From positions 1-9,879 of the forward strand of contig JBHGBF010000258.1 in NCBI GenBank assembly GCA_041946865.1: DNA of 9,879 bases. The letters run 5' to 3'. A model generated the notes under the pieces. That model saw nothing but the letters and a program-made list of their open reading frames with translations. It was not told where the DNA came from and searched no databases. Positions within the stretch are counted from its first letter, which is position 1, and the number at the start of each line of letters is the position of its first letter. Made by a program: the position numbers and the translations under genes. This DNA comes from RPQK01 sp041946865. GTDB lineage: Bacteria; Acidobacteriota; UBA6911; RPQK01. This document shows positions 1 to 4,696 of this stretch, piece after piece.

Positions 1-49
1 TGAGAAGGGGCTCCCGGCCTTGGGAAAGGGTCCGTCATCAACAATGCGC

Positions 50-391
50 TTATTTTGGGACTAGTCTGACGTAACTGGCCCACACGCGGCTGAGGACGCC
101 GTCAGGCACTCGCACCACCGCTGCCCCCATGTTCGCGGCTCTGACCGTGACCGGCAGATCAGGCGCACCTCCCTGCCGGATAATCAACGGTTGCGAGTAG
201 GTTCCGTCAAGCAAGATGACTTCGTCGCCGGCTTGAGGGCGTGACAGGCCGGTCGCCAGCGAACAGGGTGAATCGGGTGTGCACTCCTGGCCCGATCCGG
301 AGGGGGACACGTAGTAGGAAGCAGACAGGGCCGGGTCAAACGATGCTATGAAAATCGCCATTGAGGCGAGGATTATTGATAACAGTTTCAC
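50..391 (-). CDS. Secreted protein with N-terminal part of a parallel beta-helix domain, probably truncated
   Basis: The 113-residue product starts with a clear signal peptide (positively charged MK, hydrophobic stretch about residues 3-17, likely cleavage after ALSA near residue 24). After it comes YYVSPSGSG, then an alternation typical of the opening coil of right-handed parallel beta-helix (pectate-lyase-like) proteins: PQAGDEVILLDGTYSQP, then PVTVRAANMGAAVVRV. Family members normally run for several hundred residues; this one stops at ASYVRLVPK, just where the helix repeats should begin. The start is GTG at 391-389, supported by AAGGAG on the minus strand (403-398), 6 nt away. The other two frames stay open from the stop to the window edge, so a frameshift is possible, but the frame-shifted peptides are not recognisable. 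Two Cys (37 and 43) could form a disulfide. Substrate and role are unknown. Confidence 0.55.
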   Translation of the reverse strand: MKLLSIILASMAIFIASFDPALSASYYVSPSGSGQECTPDSPCSLATGLSRPQAGDEVILLDGTYSQPLIIRQGGAPDLPVTVRAANMGAAVVRVPDGVLSRVWASYVRLVPK

Positions 392-470
392 TGCATACTC
401 CTTGGTACTGCTCTCGCAGTGAGCGCGTTAATGAGACGGCGGAGATTGTCCCAAGCTTTAAACGGGCGGG

Positions 471-500
471 TTTATACCACACGTCGGAAAAGCGAGTAAA
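471..500 (-). promoter_or_regulatory. Candidate sigma70-like promoter for the beta-helix fragment gene
   Basis: On the minus strand TTTACT (500-495) lies 18 nt before TATAAA (476-471). The -10 match is good and the -35 match is moderate. It sits about 80 nt upstream of the GTG start at 391, in the correct direction. This was found by eye with no statistical support. Confidence 0.3.
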
Positions 501-519
501 CATCCAAGGTGTAAACTCG
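493..519. promoter_or_regulatory. Imperfect palindrome overlapping the -35 region, operator candidate
   Basis: CGAGTAAACA (493-502) and TGTAAACTCG (510-519) are inverted copies matching at 8 of 10 positions across a 7-nt centre. GTAAAC also occurs twice in direct orientation (496 and 511), 15 nt apart. The palindrome covers the candidate -35 box of the minus-strand gene and lies about 130 nt upstream of the radical SAM start, so a bound dimeric regulator could affect either gene. The regulator is unknown. Confidence 0.3.
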
Positions 520-648
520 TGAACGCTCCATACGGGGCCGACTCAGCCCCACGGGGCTGGATTGACGCCCTTTTACATCCTAGAATTGTCCTAATCTTCG
601 CATGACTGAAGCGGTTATCTTAAAGAATTCTGAAGGAGGAGTTTTGGT

Positions 649-2034
649 ATGGCCACTTCGCCTGTACCCAAGTTTCGTATCGACGAAGACGTCCATGATG
701 TGCTGATGGGGTCAGCCCAGATTGCTACACCCCCTCGCCCTAAAGGAGCAACGCTCCCCGAGCCGTTCTTTCCTCAGCACCCGGAACTTCTGAATGACCC
801 CGGTCCCGAGAGACCGCCGGAAAAGCGGCAGTGGAGCATCGAGCTTTTGCGCCGCCACGCGCGAGGCTGGTTGGTTCCCTATCTTCGCTCGCGCCTGCTC
901 CCGGGTGATTTCCACCCGATCACCGCCTATCTGTTCCTGGAATATAAGTGCAACATTGATTGCTGGTACTGCTGGTCGTTCAACAACAAGGTGGTGGGCA
1001 TGACGGAAGACGTGGCCCGGCGCTCGATCGACTGGCTGTATGACCGCGGCTGCCGGGTTTTGGCGTTGATGGGTGGCGAGCCGCTGTTGCGTCGCCACTT
1101 CGTACACAAGGTCGTGTACTATGCCGCCAAAAAAGGCTTCTGGGTTTACATAGGGACAAACGGCCGTCTGCTCAAGCCCGATTTCGCCGATCGGCTGGGC
1201 GATGCCGGGGTGGCCGTCTTCAACTTCGCCCTCGACGCCTGGGACGTGAAACCCGGCCTGCCCAAAGCGCTGGTTCCTGTCCGGGCCAACCTGGAGCACC
1301 TCGCTCGCAAGCAGTACGGCTACGGGTACATGATCTTCTTCAACATTAACATCTGCCGCAACAACCTGGAGGATGTCCGGCAACTGACGGAGTATGCCCG
1401 GGAGCACCGGCTGGCAACCGATTACCATATCAATGAGACTCCCATGCTCGAGCAGGACGAGCATTTCAGGCACCTGGAAGCGAACCCGACCTATATTCGC
1501 CCTGAAGACTGGCGGGCCGTGGATGAGTTGATCGACTGGATCATCGAAAAGCACAAGAGCGGTTACCAGATGGTTAATTCCATCCCGCGCCTGCAGGAAA
1601 TGAAGGCTTTTATGCGCATGTCGTCCGGAGCCGATCTGCACCGTATCGGCTGGTACGGCGACGGCGCCCAGGCAGGCCCCGAAATCGACAAGATGCTGAC
1701 TTCGATGCCCGGCATCATCCGCGACGGGGACGACAGTCTGCATTTTTCTCCGTGGAACTGCCGAGGCGGCCAGAACAACGTGATCATCCGCACTGACGGC
1801 ACCCTGGCGCCCTGCTTCCCTATGTACCCGGCTCAACACGACTGGGGAACCATCGAGGGACACAAGTTCGATCGAAAGCAACTGGCGACAATGAAAAAAG
1901 CCTGCCAGAAACATTGCTTCTCAACGCTCAACCACAACCTTGCGTTCTGCTACAACGACCGCCGGGTCATCAAGTGGCTGTGGAAACAAGCCCTGAATGG
2001 CTTGCAGGGAGGCGCACGAAGCTTCGAAGACTGA
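649..2034 (+). CDS. Radical SAM enzyme with SPASM-like C-terminal domain
   Basis: The 461-residue protein has the radical SAM signature CNIDCWYC at residues 101-108 (CX3CX2C, cysteines 101, 105 and 108), which binds the [4Fe-4S] cluster that cleaves S-adenosylmethionine. A GGEP motif for SAM binding follows at 142-145. The C-terminus has a second Cys set: C371, C389 (within GTLAPC, the GX4C of SPASM domains), C419, C423 and C434. That resembles auxiliary-cluster (SPASM/twitch) enzymes, though the spacing CX17C...CX3CX10C is not the textbook pattern. Residues 1-90 are a Pro- and charge-rich extension before the barrel. The ATG start is firm: GAAGGAGGA at 632-640 lies 8 nt upstream. SPASM enzymes commonly modify peptides or proteins, or act in cofactor synthesis; no obvious precursor peptide is visible here. 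The only downstream neighbour in the same direction is the Met-rich protein, 174 nt away across repeats. The exact substrate is unknown. Confidence 0.9.
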   Translation: MATSPVPKFRIDEDVHDVLMGSAQIATPPRPKGATLPEPFFPQHPELLNDPGPERPPEKRQWSIELLRRHARGWLVPYLRSRLLPGDFHPITAYLFLEYKCNIDCWYCWSFNNKVVGMTEDVARRSIDWLYDRGCRVLALMGGEPLLRRHFVHKVVYYAAKKGFWVYIGTNGRLLKPDFADRLGDAGVAVFNFALDAWDVKPGLPKALVPVRANLEHLARKQYGYGYMIFFNINICRNNLEDVRQLTEYAREHRLATDYHINETPMLEQDEHFRHLEANPTYIRPEDWRAVDELIDWIIEKHKSGYQMVNSIPRLQEMKAFMRMSSGADLHRIGWYGDGAQAGPEIDKMLTSMPGIIRDGDDSLHFSPWNCRGGQNNVIIRTDGTLAPCFPMYPAQHDWGTIEGHKFDRKQLATMKKACQKHCFSTLNHNLAFCYNDRRVIKWLWKQALNGLQGGARSFED

Positions 2035-2040
2035 GAAGAC

Positions 2041-2141
2041 CCTGCTATGGCTTAGCTCTGAAAAGCCGACCTAAAGGCGGCACTACAAACAAGATTCAGG
2101 CATTACCTCAAGGTAACCGCTCAGTTTTCTGCGAGCGAAGC
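2041..2141 (+). repeat. Left intergenic repeat module (blocks A, B, C)
   Basis: Three blocks recur to the right of the Met-rich gene. Block A (2041-2067, 27 nt, core TGGCTTAGCTCTGAAAAGCC) matches 2773-2799 with 2 differences in the same orientation. Block B (2071-2094, 24 nt, core AAAGGCGGCACTACAAAC) is identical at 3075-3098 (same strand) and at 2972-2995 (opposite strand). Block C (2113-2141, containing GTAACCGCTCAGTTTTC) matches 2923-2951 on the opposite strand with 2 differences in 29. The B-to-C spacing is 18 nt here and 20 nt in the inverted right copy, so B-C behaves as one unit. The module lies between the radical SAM stop and the Met-rich gene. I see no coding content. Confidence 0.85.
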
Positions 2142-2208
2142 GGCAGGCGCTTTTGGAGTTCATCATGCGTCCACCGAGTTTGCCGGACTCTCTGAAAGGA
2201 GGTTATCT

Positions 2209-2667
2209 ATGAAAGTCATTCAGACCGCCGTGCTCGGCGTTCTGCTTACCGTTGGAGCATGGTCCCAGTCTGGCCAAAAGGCCACGGGAAGTCAGGGGCA
2301 GAAAGCGGGCCGCCCGACTGGGATGACCACTTCCTGCCAGGACATGGCCAAGCAGCGCCAGAAAATGATGAGTGATATGCAGCAAATGGATCAAGAGCTG
2401 CAAGCGAAGATCTCCGCCATGAACAGCGCCACCGGCGACCAGAAGATTCGCGCCATAGCCGATGCTGTCAATGAGCTGGCCAGACAACGGCACGACATGT
2501 TCGCCCGGATGCAGGAAATGGACTCAGCGACGATGAGCCACATGGGCGAACACATGCAGTCAGGCGGCGGGCAGGCGATGGCGAACTGCCCAATGATGAA
2601 GCAGATGAGCCAGCAGGCCCGCGAAGGCACAGCTACCAAGCCGGCCACCGGCAAGAAAGCTGAATAG
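2209..2667 (+). CDS. Small Met-rich exported protein, function unknown
   Basis: The 152-residue product has a signal peptide (hydrophobic about residues 5-17, probable cleavage near AWSQ, residue 20), so it should be periplasmic. The mature part is rich in Met (18 in the whole protein, about 12%), Gln, Lys and Glu, and looks like two amphipathic helices (about 43-74 and 78-108). A Met/His segment follows (MSHMGEHMQ, 109-117), then NCPMMKQM (126-133) and a low-complexity Lys/Ala/Thr tail. Two Cys (43 and 127) flank the helical core. Spaced Met/His/Cys residues suggest soft-metal (copper) binding or a CpxP/Spy-like periplasmic helical fold, but neither is proven. Similar Met-rich proteins with a CPMM ending are, as I recall, common in Acidobacteriota. 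The ATG is supported by AAAGGAGGT at 2195-2203, 5 nt away. The gene stands alone between two repeat clusters. Confidence 0.75.
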   Translation: MKVIQTAVLGVLLTVGAWSQSGQKATGSQGQKAGRPTGMTTSCQDMAKQRQKMMSDMQQMDQELQAKISAMNSATGDQKIRAIADAVNELARQRHDMFARMQEMDSATMSHMGEHMQSGGGQAMANCPMMKQMSQQAREGTATKPATGKKAE

Positions 2668-2728
2668 ACCAGGCTTGAGAAAGGCCTTCGGGCGAGCGGT
2701 GCTTCGCTGTCCAGCGACGTTCCGCTGC

Positions 2729-2825
2729 TCGTTCGTAGTTCCGCCTGAAAACGGCCTTTACAGAGGCGCGATCCTGTTGTGGCTTAGCTCTGAAAAGCCC
2801 TCGTAGAAGGCGGAACTGCGAACGA
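2729..2825. repeat. Inverted-repeat module carrying a variant of block B and a copy of block A
   Basis: TCGTTCGTAGTTCCGCCT (2729-2746) is matched by AGGCGGAACTGCGAACGA (2808-2825) on the opposite strand with one mismatch. The 61-nt space between them contains the second block A copy (2773-2799). The right arm follows block A at about the same distance as block B does at 2071. It shares the AGGCGGnACTnC core, so it appears to be a diverged B variant (GGAACTGCGAAC instead of GGCACTACAAAC). Confidence 0.75.
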
Positions 2826-2922
2826 ATGGGGAGGCGACTTCACAAGCAAGACGGCCACGCTGTTTGCGGCCTGACGCCTACGGCGTAGGAACGCTGCGCC
2901 TTTGCCGCTCGCGCTCTCCGAA

Positions 2923-2951
2923 GCCTCGCTCGCCGAAAACTGAGCGGTTAC
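2923..2951 (-). repeat. Inverted copy of repeat block C
   Basis: The 29-nt stretch ending GAAAACTGAGCGGTTAC (2935-2951) is the reverse complement of 2113-2141 with two differences. It is followed 20 nt later by an inverted block B, so 2923-2995 as a whole is an inverted copy of the B-C part of the left module. Confidence 0.8.
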
Positions 2952-2960
2952 TCGCCCCGA

Positions 2961-3109
2961 TAATCCCTCAGTCTTGTTTGTAGTGCCGCCTTTAGCGCCT
3001 TCAGGCGGGCTTTTTCGAACCGCAGTCTATTATTGAGAGCGGTTACGGTTCGAAAAAGCCCGCCTAAAGGCCGCCTAAAGGCGGCACTACAAACAAGACT
3101 GAGGGATTA
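2961..3109. repeat. Long foldback inverted repeat, ~62-nt arms, MITE/REP-like
   Basis: The left arm 2961-3022 and right arm 3046-3109 are inverted copies that differ only by a 2-nt indel and about two to three substitutions. A 23-nt loop separates them. The outer 35 nt of the left arm (from TAATCCCTCAG to CGCCTTTAG) and the inner CGGGCTTTTTCGAACCG are perfectly matched. Each arm carries one exact copy of block B. The right arm contains an 11-nt tandem CCGCCTAAAGG (3060-3070, 3071-3081), which accounts for the indel. A 10-bp direct repeat TCGCCCCGAT flanks the structure (2952-2961, 3111-3120). No transposase is encoded. In RNA this would form a very stable hairpin between the Met-rich gene and the regulator gene, so it could also stop or protect transcripts. 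Confidence 0.85.
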
Positions 3110-3150
3110 ATCGCCCCGATGTTTCCTCGTCGCTTCCATCATTGGCCTTG

Positions 3151-3159
3151 TGATATAAG
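3151..3159 (+). promoter_or_regulatory. Candidate extended -10 promoter for the HTH/FG-GAP gene
   Basis: TGATATAAG fits the extended -10 pattern TGnTATAAT with one mismatch. It lies 40 nt upstream of the GTG start, just beyond the foldback. No good -35 is visible, which is compatible with an extended -10 promoter. Confidence 0.3.
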
Positions 3160-3198
3160 AACCAGCCGAAAGGGACACCGTTTCCCAGGGAGAGAAGT

Positions 3199-4488
3199 GT
3201 GCAGGCTCCTGCCCAATTGCGGCCACGGAAGTTGTTGCAGTCCTGGAAAGAAATTGCCGCCTATCTGGGTGTTACGGTCAGGACTGTTCAGCGCTGGGAA
3301 AAGGAAGCCAACCTTCCGATCCATCGCCAGGGGACAGGCCGGAGGTCTCGGGTTGTAGCGTACTCCGATGAGCTCGATGCCTGGTTGCGACCCCAGAAGA
3401 GCCCAGGCGTGGAACCCGAAAGACGCCATAACCTCCTGGTCTGGTACGCCTTGATCGCTGTGGTCGTCGTCGTCCTCGGTATCGGCGCCTGGCTCTGGTT
3501 CGGCCGGGAGGTCCAGCTGGAACGGGCCTTACGGGAGGGGAACGTCCTGAAGGCCGTGGACAAAGACGGCAGTGTCGTCTGGGAACAGAGCTTTCCGTCG
3601 CTGAATGAGACGGCCTATTCCCAGGTGTCCGATGTCAGCCTTGTTGTCGATCTGGACGGAGATGGAGACCGAGAGCTTCTCTTCAACCTGGTTCCCGCGC
3701 GCGCCGAGGGGACTGCCGGCCGCCTGCTCTGCTACGAAAGCGACGGTCGTCTCCGGTGGGAGTTCAGCTATGGCCGCCAGCGGCTGATCGCCGGGCGCAG
3801 TATCGACCGGAACTACGTTGGCCTGTTTTTCAAGATCGTCCGGGTGGGAGCTCGGCAGTTCATTCTGACCTCAGCCAATCATCAGCTGTGGTTTCCATCC
3901 CAGGTGGCCCTTATTGATCCTGTCAAGGGAAAGCTGATCGACGAGTACTGGCACCCAGGTGGGTTCTTCCGCCTGCTTGTCCAGGATCTCGACGCCGATG
4001 GCGCCGACGAAGTTCTTCTCGGCGGTCTGAATAATCCGGGGCAGGGAGTCGGCCACGCCGCCCTGGCGGTGCTGAAGATCCCCTTCTCGGGCGCCGCCAG
4101 AAAACCGGGAGCGGAGCTCTCTCCTTTCTTTGAGCTCACCCAGGGGAAAGAATCCAACTACATACTTTTCCCGCGTCTGGATGTGAGCGCCATGGAAGGC
4201 AAGCTGCCGCTCATCTCCGAAATGTCCATCGCGGACAGAAAGATCCTGGTGCGGATTACCTCCGGGGAGATCCACTCCTTCTATTACCTGGACTTCAACC
4301 TGAACCTGGTAGAAGCGCGTTTCACCGACAACCTGGTTCCCCTCCATGATCGCCTGAAGAGCCTGGGCGTGCTGGATCACCAGATGACCGAAGAAGAGAT
4401 TGCGTCCTACCGCCGCATCGAGGCCTTCCCGACGGCGCCGGACGGCAACAGCGCCGAGGTGATAGCCAGGTTGCAGGGGGTGCGATAA
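3199..4488 (+). CDS. Membrane-anchored HTH protein with FG-GAP/VCBS-like extracytoplasmic domain
   Basis: The 429-residue protein has three parts. Residues 14-63 (SWKEIAAYLGVTVRTVQRWE, then LPIHR..GRRSRVVAYSDELDAWL) are an excisionase/MerR-like winged helix-turn-helix for DNA binding. Residues about 79-101 are a single membrane segment (LLVWYALIAVVVVVLGIGAW) ending in WFGRE. The remainder, about 320 residues, should lie outside the membrane. It contains Asp-rich calcium-type loops DLDGDGDRE (151-159) and DLDADGADE (263-271), as in FG-GAP/VCBS beta-propeller blades, plus outer-blade phrases such as LLCYESDGRLRWEF. This arrangement recalls one-component ToxR/CadC-type regulators that sense outside and bind DNA inside. 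The GTG start is preceded by GGGAGAG (3188-3194), and starting there puts the HTH at residue 14. The permease follows 208 nt downstream on the same strand, so co-regulation is plausible but not shown. The ligand is unknown. Confidence 0.85.
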   Translation: MQAPAQLRPRKLLQSWKEIAAYLGVTVRTVQRWEKEANLPIHRQGTGRRSRVVAYSDELDAWLRPQKSPGVEPERRHNLLVWYALIAVVVVVLGIGAWLWFGREVQLERALREGNVLKAVDKDGSVVWEQSFPSLNETAYSQVSDVSLVVDLDGDGDRELLFNLVPARAEGTAGRLLCYESDGRLRWEFSYGRQRLIAGRSIDRNYVGLFFKIVRVGARQFILTSANHQLWFPSQVALIDPVKGKLIDEYWHPGGFFRLLVQDLDADGADEVLLGGLNNPGQGVGHAALAVLKIPFSGAARKPGAELSPFFELTQGKESNYILFPRLDVSAMEGKLPLISEMSIADRKILVRITSGEIHSFYYLDFNLNLVEARFTDNLVPLHDRLKSLGVLDHQMTEEEIASYRRIEAFPTAPDGNSAEVIARLQGVR

Positions 4489-4654
4489 GACCGCAGCTCT
4501 TGTCCGTATCCGAACGCCGGAATCCCAGAGACGAACAGAGCCGCGAGCGATGCATTTTTTTGCCAGCTACCCCGCGGTTCCTCGAAACACCGACCGGCGC
4601 CGGGGGCAGGGCGCCTGAACCCTCTTCCGGCGCGACTGGCATCCTGTTTGCTTC

Positions 4655-4671
4655 TCCAGCCCTCGGCTGGA
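4655..4671 (+). other. Small hairpin in the permease leader
   Basis: CCAGCC (4656-4661) and GGCTGG (4665-4670) pair perfectly around a CTC loop, with one more T-A pair outside. The hairpin ends about 14 nt before the Shine-Dalgarno of the permease gene. There is no T-run, so it is not a standard terminator; it might affect translation or be chance. The rest of the 208-nt gap holds nothing I recognise. Confidence 0.25.
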
Positions 4672-4696
4672 AGACGAGCAAGCCAGGGAGGGAAGC

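Larger units (their letters stand above)
2668..3198. other. 531-nt non-coding interval built largely of intergenic repeats
   Basis: No convincing gene is present. The interval holds an inverted pair at 2729-2746/2808-2825, a copy of block A (2773-2799), an inverted copy of block C (2923-2951), the long foldback 2961-3109 and a promoter-like extended -10 at 3151-3159. A 13-nt near-palindrome CCTACGGCGTAGG is at 2877-2889. No T-run terminator is evident directly after the Met-rich gene; the foldback may serve instead. Confidence 0.8.

Noticed and set aside
712..1914. 400-codon minus-strand open frame inside the radical SAM gene
   Set aside because: It is a shadow of a clear enzyme with intact motifs; the antisense product has no recognisable family or supported start.
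2041..3109. Integron cassette (attC sites around the Met-rich gene)
   Set aside because: The repeats are palindromic, but the required GTTRRRY/RYYYAAC ends are not formed (GTTTGTAG/CTACAAAC), and no integrase or further cassettes are visible.
2041..3109. CRISPR array
   Set aside because: Repeat copies are in mixed orientation and irregularly spaced, with no regular spacers and no cas genes.
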